DNA of 8,615 bases. Origin: an uncultured Burkholderiales bacterium. Its GTDB lineage: Bacteria > Pseudomonadota > Gammaproteobacteria > Burkholderiales > Burkholderiaceae_D. A program made the position numbers and the translations under genes. Positions 1-6,067 of this stretch are shown in pieces. The stretch spans positions 10,678 through 19,292 of the forward strand of contig CALMOR010000046.1 in the NCBI GenBank assembly GCA_937872165.1, written 5' to 3'. How positions within the stretch are numbered: the first letter of the stretch is position 1; every line of letters starts with the position of its first letter. The notes below the pieces were generated by a model. It was not told the DNA's origin. It made no database searches and saw only the letters and a program-made list of their open reading frames with translations.

Positions 1-212
1 ATGTAGGCCGACAGCATCTCGGTCAGCGGTGCGAGGCTGACGACCCGCGACGGCTCCGCCGGAAGCGGCGGCACGTGCGCGATCAGGTGGCCTTGCGGCT
101 GCGTGTCGAGCGTCAGCGTCGACCCGCCGAGGTCGTCGTCCGACAACGCCTCGCGCCTGCGCTTGAAGTTGATCAGCCGCGCGACCGAGTCGAGAGCGGT
201 GGACAGGCTCAT
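1..212 (-). CDS. spoT: RelA/SpoT-family (p)ppGpp synthetase/hydrolase, N-terminal fragment
   Basis: Only the first 70 codons lie in the window; the gene runs off the left edge. It starts at the ATG at 212-210 (MSLSTALDSVARLINFKRRR...) and reaches a segment reading LTEMLSAY. That matches the short helix that precedes the HD hydrolase domain in bifunctional RelA/SpoT proteins (typical form LsaYL). No HD, synthetase, TGS or ACT domain is visible, so the call rests on this short match and on position: it is the next gene after rpoZ on the same strand, the usual place of spoT. Upstream the frame is open back to a stop at 278-276 with no ATG, GTG or TTG between, so 212 is the earliest start. No clear Shine-Dalgarno precedes it. 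The N-terminal extension before LSAY is about 65 residues and looks unstructured (Pro/Ser/Asp-rich). A complete protein would make and degrade (p)ppGpp in the stringent response. Confidence 0.75.
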   Translation of the reverse strand, partial: MSLSTALDSVARLINFKRRREALSDDDLGGSTLTLDTQPQGHLIAHVPPLPAEPSRVVSLAPLTEMLSAY

Positions 213-295
213 GACGTTCGGCGGTCGCGGGCCGTGGGACTCGGGGCCGGTAGGGGCGTACGGCTCTTCAGCGGTTCAACGAACGGACGCCACCG

Positions 296-499
296 TCAGG
301 TCGGGACCTTCTTCAGCATCTCGATGCCGATCTTCCCTTCGGCGATCTCGCGCAGCGCCGTCACGGTGGGCTTGTCGCGACTGTCGACCTTGGCCGTGTG
401 GCCCTGGGCGAGCTGACGCGCGCGGTACGTCGCCGCCAGCGCGAGCTGGAAGCGGTTGGGGATGTGCTTGAGGCAGTCTTCGACGGTGATGCGGGCCAT
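296..499 (-). CDS. rpoZ: DNA-directed RNA polymerase subunit omega
   Basis: The 67-residue protein begins MARITVEDCLKHIPNRFQLA and continues with a conserved TYRARQLAQG helix and a TVTALREIAEGKIG segment. These are the family hallmarks (E. coli: MARVTVQD..., NRFDLV, RARQM, TVIALREIEEG). It is shorter than the 91-residue E. coli protein because the variable C-terminal tail is missing, which is common in Betaproteobacteria. Omega binds the beta' subunit, helps assemble RNA polymerase, and in proteobacteria forms part of ppGpp site 1, which suits its position before spoT. The start is supported by a TGGAG Shine-Dalgarno at 510-506, six bases from the ATG. The gap to gmk is 143 nt. It holds a small inverted repeat at 528-543 and one TTGACC (570-565, minus) without a matching -10, so I do not call a promoter there. 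The gap to spoT is 83 nt. Confidence 0.96.
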   Translation of the reverse strand: MARITVEDCLKHIPNRFQLALAATYRARQLAQGHTAKVDSRDKPTVTALREIAEGKIGIEMLKKVPT

Positions 500-642
500 G
501 GGGAGCTCCAGTGTGGTTCGGATGTTTCGGGTCGCTCGACCCGGTCGGCATCGAGCCGGATCGAGGTCAACGGCCCCGTGAGGCGACCGGTCGCGAGTCG
601 TCGGGCCAGGACCCCGGAGGATCGCGGTGGCGACGGATCGCT

Positions 643-1305
643 TCAGCCGACATGGATGCCCAACTGACCGAACAGTTCGGCGTGGCGCAGCGCTTGGGAC
701 GAGAACCGCAGACGGGCGGCCTGCACGATGCTCTTCAACTGCTCGGAGGCCTCTGCGAATTCGCGGTTGATGATAGCGTATTCGAACTCTCTCGCATGGG
801 CGATCTCGCCGCCGGCCGCCAGCAGTCGGCGCGTGATGACCGCGCTCTCGTCCTGGCCACGCTTCCTCAGTCGCGCCTCGAGCGCGTCGATCGACGGCGG
901 CAGGATGAAGATGCCGATGGCCTGCGGGAAGCGGCGCTTGATCTGCTGCGCACCCTGCCAGTCGATCTCGAGGAGCACGTCGTCGCCGGCCGCGATGCGC
1001 GTGTCGATCCAGCGCGACGAGGTGCCGTAGAGGTGCCCGTGGACCTCGGCCGACTCGATGAACTCGTCGCGCGCGCGCATCGCCGCGAAGGTCGGCGGGT
1101 CGACGAAGAAGTATTCGCGGCCGTCGCTCTCGCCGGGCCGCGGCGCACGCGTCGTGTACGAGATCGACAGCTTCACGGTCGGGTCGGCGGCCAGCAACGC
1201 ATTGACGAGCGTGGACTTGCCGGCGCCCGACGGCGCCGCGACGATCAGCACGTTGCCTTCGCGCGGATGCGGCTCTCCGACGATCGGATCGGGTGCGTGC
1301 GTCAT
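643..1305 (-). CDS. gmk: Guanylate kinase
   Basis: This 220-residue protein phosphorylates GMP to GDP using ATP in the cytosol, feeding GTP, dGTP and (p)ppGpp synthesis. The Walker A P-loop APSGAGKS is at residues 24-31. The GMP-binding segment SISYTTRAPRPGE spans about 47-59, followed by DGREYFFV (61-68) and the EFIESAEVHGHLYGTS segment (81-96). The DVLLEIDWQGA strand, equivalent to Walker B, is at 109-119, and an Arg-rich lid surrounds RLRKRG (145-150). Length is close to the E. coli enzyme (207 aa), with about 10 extra N-terminal residues. Its ATG overlaps the yicC stop in an ATGA (1305-1302), so translation is probably coupled to yicC; no strong Shine-Dalgarno is visible. Nothing looks damaged. 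Confidence 0.97.
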   Translation of the reverse strand: MTHAPDPIVGEPHPREGNVLIVAAPSGAGKSTLVNALLAADPTVKLSISYTTRAPRPGESDGREYFFVDPPTFAAMRARDEFIESAEVHGHLYGTSSRWIDTRIAAGDDVLLEIDWQGAQQIKRRFPQAIGIFILPPSIDALEARLRKRGQDESAVITRRLLAAGGEIAHAREFEYAIINREFAEASEQLKSIVQAARLRFSSQALRHAELFGQLGIHVG

Positions 1306-2219
1306 TCGAGGTTCTGCACCTGCTCGCGGATCTGCTCGATCGCGAGCTTCAGTTCGACCGCGGCGTCGGCGAGTTCGGCGCTGGCCGACTTGGAGCCGAG
1401 CGTGTTCGCCTCGCGGTTGAGCTCCTGCATCATGAAGTCGAGCCGCTTGCCGACCGCGCCGCCGCGACCGAGGATGGCGCGCACCTCGGCGAGATGGCCC
1501 GCGAGGCGCGACAGCTCCTCGGACACGTCGATGCGCGTGCCGTAGAGCGTGATCTCCTGGCGGATGCGGTCGAGCGCCTCGGCACGCGTGACGGTGCTGG
1601 CCGAGACGTCTTCGACGCCTTCGAAGACGATGCCGAGCGCGGCCGCGAGCCGCTGCTCGAGCTTCTGCTGATGAGCCTCGACCAGTCGCGGCAGCAGCGG
1701 CTGCAGGCGTGACGCGACGGCCTCCATCGCGGCCACGCGCTCGACGATCGCGGCGGCGAGGCGTTCGCCCTCGCGGGCGCGCGCCGTCGCGAGCTGGTCG
1801 AGGGCCTCGCCGGCGAGGCCGCGCGTCAGCGCCTGCACCTCGTCGAGCTCGATGTCGCCGCTCTCCAGCACGCCGGGCCAGTGCAGCACCTCGTTGACCG
1901 ACAGCGGCCGCGCGTCGGGAAGCCGGGCGCGCACGCCGCGGTCGAGCGTATCGAGCTGCGCGAGGACCTTGTCGGCCGCGACGACGCTCTCGCTCGCACC
2001 GGCGTTGCGATGGATGTAATAGCGCACGTCGAGCTTGCCGCGCCCGACCTTCGCGGTGATGGCCTCGCGCAGCAGGGCTTCACCGGCCCTCAGTTCGTCG
2101 CTCAGGCGGAACTGCGGATCGAGGTAGCGCGAGTTGACGCTGCGGATCTCCAGCACGATCGCGCCGACGCGATGATCGCGACGGGCGAGGGCGAAGCCGG
2201 TCATGCTGGATACGGTCAT
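1302..2219 (-). CDS. yicC: YicC/YloC-family endoribonuclease
   Basis: The protein has 305 residues from the ATG at 2219. It shows the family's N-terminal signature SMTGFA (5-10) and RSVNSRYLD (26-34), an R-G-K-L-D-V strand near 60-65, an Ala/Glu-rich helical middle (about 130-195), and the C-terminal DUF1732 signature: DVSEELSRLAGHL (231-243) and GKRLDFMMQELNRE (258-271) followed by ANTLGSKS. The family is reported to be an endoribonuclease; E. coli YicC has been linked to degradation of the small RNA RyhB. Residues 1-4 give a slightly long start compared with E. coli (287 aa). I prefer 2219 because a strong purine-rich ribosome binding site lies 5 nt upstream. A longer open frame to 2285 gives a non-conserved leader that enters the promoter region. 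It is first gene of the left-pointing block and overlaps gmk by 4 nt. Confidence 0.93.
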   Translation of the reverse strand: MTVSSMTGFALARRDHRVGAIVLEIRSVNSRYLDPQFRLSDELRAGEALLREAITAKVGRGKLDVRYYIHRNAGASESVVAADKVLAQLDTLDRGVRARLPDARPLSVNEVLHWPGVLESGDIELDEVQALTRGLAGEALDQLATARAREGERLAAAIVERVAAMEAVASRLQPLLPRLVEAHQQKLEQRLAAALGIVFEGVEDVSASTVTRAEALDRIRQEITLYGTRIDVSEELSRLAGHLAEVRAILGRGGAVGKRLDFMMQELNREANTLGSKSASAELADAAVELKLAIEQIREQVQNLE

Positions 2220-2224
2220 CGATG

Positions 2225-2231
2225 CCTTCTC
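2225..2231 (-). promoter_or_regulatory. Ribosome binding site of yicC
   Basis: On the minus strand the sequence GAGAAGG (2231-2225) lies 5 nt before the ATG at 2219. It is the reason for choosing that start over the upstream in-frame ATG at 2285 or the internal ATG of the MTGF segment at 2204. Confidence 0.7.
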
Positions 2232-2283
2232 ATGATGTTGCGTCCGACGCCGATCCATGGAGAGGGCGGCGTGTCGAGGGGGC

Positions 2284-2313
2284 ATTCTTTACAAGATGTC
2301 GCTAAATGAACAA
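2284..2313 (-). promoter_or_regulatory. Candidate sigma70 promoter for yicC-gmk-rpoZ-spoT
   Basis: On the minus strand TTGTTC (2313-2308, four of six to TTGACA) and AAGAAT (2289-2284, four of six to TATAAT) are separated by 18 nt. They lie in a 33-nt island (2284-2316) with only 9 G/C bases, conspicuous against GC-rich flanks. Transcription would start near 2277, giving a leader of about 60 nt before yicC. It overlaps the opposite candidate promoter almost completely. Evidence is by eye only. Confidence 0.35.
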
Positions 2314-2316
2314 AAT
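2288..2316 (+). promoter_or_regulatory. Candidate sigma70 promoter for the kinase-phosphatase-rph genes
   Basis: TTTACA (2288-2293, five of six to the -35 consensus) and CAAAAT (2311-2316, four of six to the -10 consensus) are separated by the ideal 17 nt, in the AT-rich island between the divergent operons. Initiation near 2323 would give a leader of roughly 178 nt before the kinase ATG. An imperfect inverted repeat, GGCATTCTTT (2281-2290) and ACAAAATGCC (2310-2319), pairs at 8 of 10 positions and brackets both promoters. It could be an operator or simply a product of the two opposed promoters. Confidence 0.4.
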
Positions 2317-2397
2317 GCCGGGCCTGCTCGCGCGGGCTTCGCGGTCGACCACCCGGTGCGTGCCGGCGGTTCGTCGTCCGCCTTCGAATGTTTTCCG

Positions 2398-2421
2398 CGA
2401 TCGAGGGCATGCCCTCGGTCG
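2398..2421. repeat. 24-bp near-perfect palindrome in the kinase leader
   Basis: The core CGAGGGCATGCCCTCG at 2402-2417 is a perfect 16-bp palindrome. Three further pairs on each side (2398-2400 with 2419-2421) extend it past one T/G mismatch (2401/2418), which would be a wobble pair in RNA. As DNA it could be a dimeric regulator's binding site. As RNA it could form a 10-bp stem with a CAUG tetraloop, about 80 nt before the kinase start. No T-run follows on either strand, so it is not an ordinary intrinsic terminator. Confidence 0.6.
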
Positions 2422-2435
2422 ATCTCTCCCGTCGC

Positions 2436-2451
2436 GGCGACCTTCGTCGCC
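2436..2451 (+). repeat. Short hairpin in the kinase leader
   Basis: GGCGAC and GTCGCC form a perfect 6-bp stem around a CTTC tetraloop, 14 nt after the 24-bp palindrome. A pyrimidine stretch (TTCTCCC) follows, but there is no proper T-run. Short perfect stems arise often by chance in GC-rich DNA, so it matters mainly as a partner of the larger palindrome. Confidence 0.3.
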
Positions 2452-2500
2452 TTCTCCCGGTATCGTCCCGATGAATCGCCTCTGCGTTCGCTGACCCGTC

Positions 2501-3520
2501 ATGGCTACCGAGTCGAACGCCGCGCTGCCCGAAGGTCACGAGGTCGAGGGGTATCGCATTGTAAAGAAGATATCGAGCGGAGGATTCTCGATCGTGTATC
2601 TCGCGCGTGACGAGTTCGATCGTCCGGTCGCGATCAAGGAATATCTTCCGAGTTCGCTCGCGATGCGGCGTCACGGCGAGCTCGTGCCCACCATCGTCGA
2701 GTCCAACCTGCCGACCTTCCGCATCGGCCTCAAGTGCTTCTTCGAGGAAGGCCGCGCGCTGGCGCGCATCCTCCATCCCAACGTCGTCCGCGTCGTGAAC
2801 TTCTTCCGGGCCAACGAGACGGTCTACATGGTGATGCTGTACGAACAGGGCCGCACGCTGCAGGAACAGATCCTCAAGTACCGCGACCGCGGCGACAAGA
2901 AGCTGCTCGGCGAGCGCTTCATCCGGCTCGTCTTCACGCAGGTGATGAACGGGCTGCGCGAAGTCCATACCAACAAGCTGCTGCATCTCGACCTGAAGCC
3001 GGCCAACCTCTACCTGCGGCGCGACGCGTCGCCGATCCTGCTCGACTTCGGCGCCGCGCGGCAGACGCTCAGCTCCGACACCGGCAAGCTCTTCCCGATG
3101 TACACGCCGGGCTTCGCCGCGCCGGAGCTCTACGCGAAGCACGCGCTGCTCGGGCCGTGGACCGACATCTACGGCATCGGCGCGTCGATCTTCGCGTCGA
3201 TGTCCGGCCACGCCCCGCAACCGGCCGACGCGCGGCTGGTCAACGACAAGATGACCGCCAAGATCCGCGAGCTGTCGCACAGCTACTCGAAGGAACTGCT
3301 CGGTGTCGTCGAGTGGTGCCTGAAGCTCGACGTGCTCGAACGGCCGCAGAGCGTGTTCGCATTGCAGAAGGCGCTGCTCGACCGCGTGCCGACGGAGCCG
3401 AAGAAGACGCTCGCCAGCCGGGCGCTCGAGGGCTTGCGCGGGCTCCGGCCGCGCGGCCTCGGGCTCGGCGATTCGGGTCGCGACTCGACCATCTCGATGT
3501 ATACCCGGCAGAGTCGATAG
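2501..3520 (+). CDS. Ser/Thr protein kinase (soluble, non-RD)
   Basis: This 339-residue Hanks-type kinase has a nearly complete motif set: ATP-binding VAIK with Lys46, likely alpha-C Glu83 before HPNVVRV, catalytic loop HLDLKPAN (162-169, Asp164), DFG at 182-184, APE at 207-209, subdomain IX Asp222 and the late Arg281. Two features are unusual. The glycine loop reads SSGGFSIVY (25-33), lacking the first and third glycines of GxGGFG. The residue before the catalytic Asp is Leu, making it a non-RD kinase that may not need activation-loop phosphorylation. No membrane segment or sensor domain is visible. The C-terminal 40 residues are basic and Gly/Leu/Ser-rich, with possible phosphosites. An in-frame TGA at 2492-2494 fixes the start at 2501, but no good Shine-Dalgarno precedes it. 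The phosphatase gene follows after 2 nt, so the two probably act as a reversible pair. Substrates are unknown; those encoded nearby (YicC, RNase PH, omega, SpoT) are guesses. Confidence 0.92.
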   Translation: MATESNAALPEGHEVEGYRIVKKISSGGFSIVYLARDEFDRPVAIKEYLPSSLAMRRHGELVPTIVESNLPTFRIGLKCFFEEGRALARILHPNVVRVVNFFRANETVYMVMLYEQGRTLQEQILKYRDRGDKKLLGERFIRLVFTQVMNGLREVHTNKLLHLDLKPANLYLRRDASPILLDFGAARQTLSSDTGKLFPMYTPGFAAPELYAKHALLGPWTDIYGIGASIFASMSGHAPQPADARLVNDKMTAKIRELSHSYSKELLGVVEWCLKLDVLERPQSVFALQKALLDRVPTEPKKTLASRALEGLRGLRPRGLGLGDSGRDSTISMYTRQSR

Positions 3521-3522
3521 AC

Positions 3523-4452
3523 ATGCGCTTCTCGATCTACCAGGAGAGCAAGAAGGGCGGCCGCAAGTCCAACCAGGACCGCATGGGCTACTGCTTCACG
3601 CGCGATGCGCTGCTGATGATCGTGGCCGACGGCATGGGCGGACACCTGCAGGGCGACATGGCCGCGCAGATCGCGGTGCAGACCATCGGCTCGCTCTTCC
3701 AGCAGCAGGCGACGACGACGTTGAAGAGCCCGCAGCGCTTCCTCGAATCGGCGATCCTCGACGCGCATCGTCAGATCCTCCACTACCGCGCGGCCAACAA
3801 GCTCGCCGAGTCGCCCCGGACCACGATCGTCGCTTGCGTGGTCCAGAGCGGCGCCGCGTACTGGGCGCACGTCGGCGACTCGCGCCTCTACTGGGTGCGG
3901 ACCGGCGAGATCATCGCGCAGACGCGCGACCACTCGAAGATCCAGAGCATGATCCTGCAGGGACTCGCGTCGCCGGCCGAGATCGACACCCATCCGGACC
4001 GCAACAAGCTGTTCAACTGCCTCGGCTCGCCGGAGGTCCCGACGGTCGAGCTGTCGCGGAAGATGACCCTGCAGCCCGGCGATACGCTCTTCCTCTGCAC
4101 CGACGGCCTCTGGTCGGCGGTCTCCGACCAGGCGATCTCGTCGGCGTTCGCCGACAACACCGTGATGCGCGCAGTCCCCGACCTGATCTATCTGGCGTTG
4201 ATGGAAGCCGGCAACGAGGCCGACAACGTGACCGGCATGGCGGTCAGCTGGGAAGGTGCGGACCTCAACGACGAGCAGGGCGTGTCGACCGTCGCGATGC
4301 CGCTCGGCGCCATCACCACGACCATCGATCACCTTCGGCCGAGCCAGCTGGAAGTGCCGCATTCGCCGATGACCGACAGCGAGATCGAGCGGGCCATCGA
4401 CGACATCCGCGCATCGATCCGCACGTCCAACAAACTGATGCCGAAGGTCTGA
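3523..4452 (+). CDS. PP2C-family Ser/Thr protein phosphatase
   Basis: The 309-residue protein carries the PPM/PP2C motifs in order: KSNQDR (15-20, metal-ligand Asp19), VADGMGGHLQGDMA (34-47, Asp36), AYWAHVGDSRLYWVRTGEI (112-130), RDHS (135-138), LFNCLGS (163-169), LFLCTDGLWSAVSD (189-202, Asp194) and DNVTGMAV (234-241, Asp234). All four expected metal-binding Asp are present, so it should be an active Mn/Mg-dependent phosphoprotein phosphatase. The catalytic domain ends near 245. A tail of about 60 residues follows (TVAMPLGAITTTID, then an acidic helix around SEIERAIDDIRASIR) with no recognised domain; it could bind a partner. There is no membrane segment, so it is probably cytosolic. The gene starts 2 nt after the kinase stop and ends 8 nt before rph. 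It most likely reverses the kinase's phosphorylations. Confidence 0.93.
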   Translation: MRFSIYQESKKGGRKSNQDRMGYCFTRDALLMIVADGMGGHLQGDMAAQIAVQTIGSLFQQQATTTLKSPQRFLESAILDAHRQILHYRAANKLAESPRTTIVACVVQSGAAYWAHVGDSRLYWVRTGEIIAQTRDHSKIQSMILQGLASPAEIDTHPDRNKLFNCLGSPEVPTVELSRKMTLQPGDTLFLCTDGLWSAVSDQAISSAFADNTVMRAVPDLIYLALMEAGNEADNVTGMAVSWEGADLNDEQGVSTVAMPLGAITTTIDHLRPSQLEVPHSPMTDSEIERAIDDIRASIRTSNKLMPKV

Positions 4453-4460
4453 CTCTCTCC

Positions 4461-5183
4461 ATGCACGAACGACTCGACGGACGCGCGCCCGATGCGCTGC
4501 GACCGGTGCGCATCACGCGCCGCTTCACCCGCCATGCCGAGGGCTCCGTGCTGATCGAGTTCGGCGACACGCGCGTGCTGTGCACGGCCAGCATCGAGGA
4601 CCGCGTGCCCGGCTTCCTCAAAGGCAAGGGGCAGGGATGGCTCACGGCCGAATACGGGATGTTGCCGCGGGCGACGCACACGCGCGGCGATCGCGAGGCC
4701 GCACGGGGCAGGCAGTCCGGACGCACCCAGGAGATCCAGCGGCTGATCGGTCGATCGCTGCGCAGCGTGTTCGACCTCGCCGCGCTCGGCGAACGGACGC
4801 TGACGCTCGACTGCGACGTGCTGCAGGCCGATGGCGGCACGCGGACCGCGAGCATCACCGGTGCCTGCGTCGCGGCCCGCGACGCGGTGGCGACGTTGGT
4901 CGCGAGCGGTGCGCTGGCCGCCAGTCCGGCGCGCGACTTCGTGGCCGCCGTCTCGGTCGGCCTGAAGGGCGGCGTGGCGCTGCTCGACCTCGACTACGAA
5001 GAAGACTCGACCTGCGACACCGACATGAACGTCGTGATCACGGGATCGGGCGGCATCGTCGAAGTGCAGGGCACGGCGGAGCGCGAGCCGTTCACGCGGG
5101 CGCAGCTCGATCGCCTGATCGACCTCGCGGGGCAGGGCATCGCCCGGCTCGTCGATGCCCAGCGCGTGGCGCTCGCCACGTGA
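4461..5183 (+). CDS. rph: Ribonuclease PH
   Basis: The 240-residue protein matches the E. coli length (238). RNase PH is a phosphate-dependent 3'-5' exoribonuclease that trims tRNA 3' ends and forms a ring-shaped hexamer. Visible signatures are the N-terminal RPVRITRRFTRHAEGSVLIEFG (14-35), WLTAEYGMLPRATHTR (60-75), GRTQEIQRLIGRSLR (87-101) with a phosphate-binding Arg, DGGTRTASITGAC (124-136) with the Thr-Arg phosphate contacts, and the acidic YEED...DTDMNVV stretch (179-192) that holds catalytic aspartates. The frame is intact, unlike the frameshifted copy in E. coli K-12. A GAAGG at 4443-4447 inside the phosphatase gene lies 13 nt from the ATG, rather far; coupling with the upstream gene is likely. 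In relatives rdgB and hemW usually follow; here they do not. Confidence 0.97.
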   Translation: MHERLDGRAPDALRPVRITRRFTRHAEGSVLIEFGDTRVLCTASIEDRVPGFLKGKGQGWLTAEYGMLPRATHTRGDREAARGRQSGRTQEIQRLIGRSLRSVFDLAALGERTLTLDCDVLQADGGTRTASITGACVAARDAVATLVASGALAASPARDFVAAVSVGLKGGVALLDLDYEEDSTCDTDMNVVITGSGGIVEVQGTAEREPFTRAQLDRLIDLAGQGIARLVDAQRVALAT

Positions 5184-5194
5184 GCCTCGCTCGT

Positions 5195-5231
5195 CGGGCG
5201 GCGCGCATCGAATCCGTCCGACGGCCGCCCG
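5195..5231. repeat. Inverted repeat between rph and the DUF1295 gene
   Basis: CGGGCGGC (5195-5202) and GCCGCCCG (5224-5231) are perfect 8-bp complementary arms around a 21-nt loop, filling most of the 65-nt gap. No T-run follows, so it is not a canonical intrinsic terminator. It may partly separate the rph unit from the downstream genes or protect the rph 3' end. The second arm lies 5 nt before the AGAAGG ribosome binding site (5236-5241) of the next gene, so folding could affect its translation. Confidence 0.4.
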
Positions 5232-5248
5232 CGTAAGAAGGCTGCCGC

Positions 5249-6067
5249 ATGAACCTCGACACCCTCTACGCTCCCCGTCAGCTGATGTCCCCCGGCCCCG
5301 CCTATGCGATCGGCATCGCCTGCGTCGCGCTCGCGCTGTCGGTCGTGTGGTCGTTCCAGCTGCGCAGTCACAACGCGAACATGGTCGACCCGGTGTGGTC
5401 GTGGAGCCTCGGCTGGCTCGGGCTCTTCTTCGCGGCCTGCGGCTCGGCGCCGGTGGCGGTGCGCGTGATGCTCGCGGTGCTGGCCGGCCTCTGGGGTTTC
5501 CGCCTCGGCACCCATCTCTTCCTGCGCAATCACGGCAAGCCCGAAGACGGCCGCTACGCGCGCCTGCGCAAGGACTGGGGCGCGCGGGCCGACCGCAACC
5601 TCTTCGGCTTCTTCCAGTTCCAGACGCTGTTCTCGGCCCTGTTGTCGCTGCCCTTCGTCGTCGTCGCCTGGCGCGACGACCTGCCGCCGACCGGCTGCAT
5701 CGTCGCGGCCGTGATCGTATGGCTCGTGTCGATCGGCGGCGAGGCTCTGGCGGACTCGCAGCTCGCCGGCTTCAAGCGCGAGCCGGCCAACCGGGGCCGC
5801 GTCAACCGCTCGGGCCTCTGGCGTTACTCTCGCCACCCCAACTATTTCTTCGAGTGCCTGCACTGGTTCACGTATCTCTTCCTCGCCATCGGCAGCGAGT
5901 GGTGGTGGGTCGGACTGATCTCGCCGGCGGTGATGGCCTTCCTGTTGCTGAAGCTGTCGGGCATCCCGATCACCGAAGCCCACATGGCTCACGATCGGCC
6001 CGACTATGCCGAATACATCCGCACCACGAGTCCCTTCATCCCGTGGTTCCCCGGAAACGATGGCTGA
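5249..6067 (+). CDS. DUF1295-family membrane protein (steroid 5-alpha-reductase-like)
   Basis: The 272-residue protein has hydrophobic stretches at about 17-36, 50-66, 69-87, 122-141 and 149-165, plus a cluster at 204-237. The diagnostic part is GLWRYSRHPNYFFE (189-202) and the C-terminal HMAHDRPDYAEYIRTTSPFIPWF (245-267). These are signatures of DUF1295, which resembles the C-terminal domain of steroid 5-alpha reductases; the HPNY-type motif recurs in ICMT-like membrane enzymes. By fold it may be an NADPH-dependent reductase acting inside the membrane, but no substrate can be read from the sequence. The start has a good AGAAGG (5236-5241) 7 nt upstream. The stop overlaps the methyltransferase start by 8 nt, indicating coupled translation and suggesting a shared pathway, possibly lipid modification. 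Confidence 0.85.
   Translation: MNLDTLYAPRQLMSPGPAYAIGIACVALALSVVWSFQLRSHNANMVDPVWSWSLGWLGLFFAACGSAPVAVRVMLAVLAGLWGFRLGTHLFLRNHGKPEDGRYARLRKDWGARADRNLFGFFQFQTLFSALLSLPFVVVAWRDDLPPTGCIVAAVIVWLVSIGGEALADSQLAGFKREPANRGRVNRSGLWRYSRHPNYFFECLHWFTYLFLAIGSEWWWVGLISPAVMAFLLLKLSGIPITEAHMAHDRPDYAEYIRTTSPFIPWFPGNDG

Noticed and set aside
528..543. Inverted repeat GGGTCG/CGACCC between gmk and rpoZ as a terminator
   Set aside because: The loop is only 2 nt, the stem is short and no T-run follows on the minus strand. Read-through into rpoZ is more likely.
542..570. Possible promoter for rpoZ-spoT with TTGACC at 570-565 (minus)
   Set aside because: No acceptable -10 box lies 16-18 nt downstream, so a -35-like hexamer alone is not enough.
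511..1545. 344-codon plus-strand open frame across gmk
   Set aside because: It runs antisense through gmk and into yicC, which are well supported on the minus strand. The product is Arg/Asp-rich without motifs.
2306..2494. 62-codon open frame in the kinase leader
   Set aside because: Its start lies inside the proposed -10 region, it has no ribosome binding site, and the product is Arg/Pro/Ser-rich. Only its last 7 codons, from ATG 2471, are kept as a possible mini-ORF.
2216..3280. 354-codon open frame on the minus strand opposite the kinase
   Set aside because: It is an Arg/Val/Glu-rich shadow of the kinase frame. The plus strand has complete kinase motifs, and this frame has no recognisable domain and covers the intergenic promoter region.
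3283..4362. 359-codon open frame on the minus strand opposite the phosphatase
   Set aside because: Low-complexity composition typical of antisense frames in GC-rich DNA. The plus strand holds an intact PP2C.
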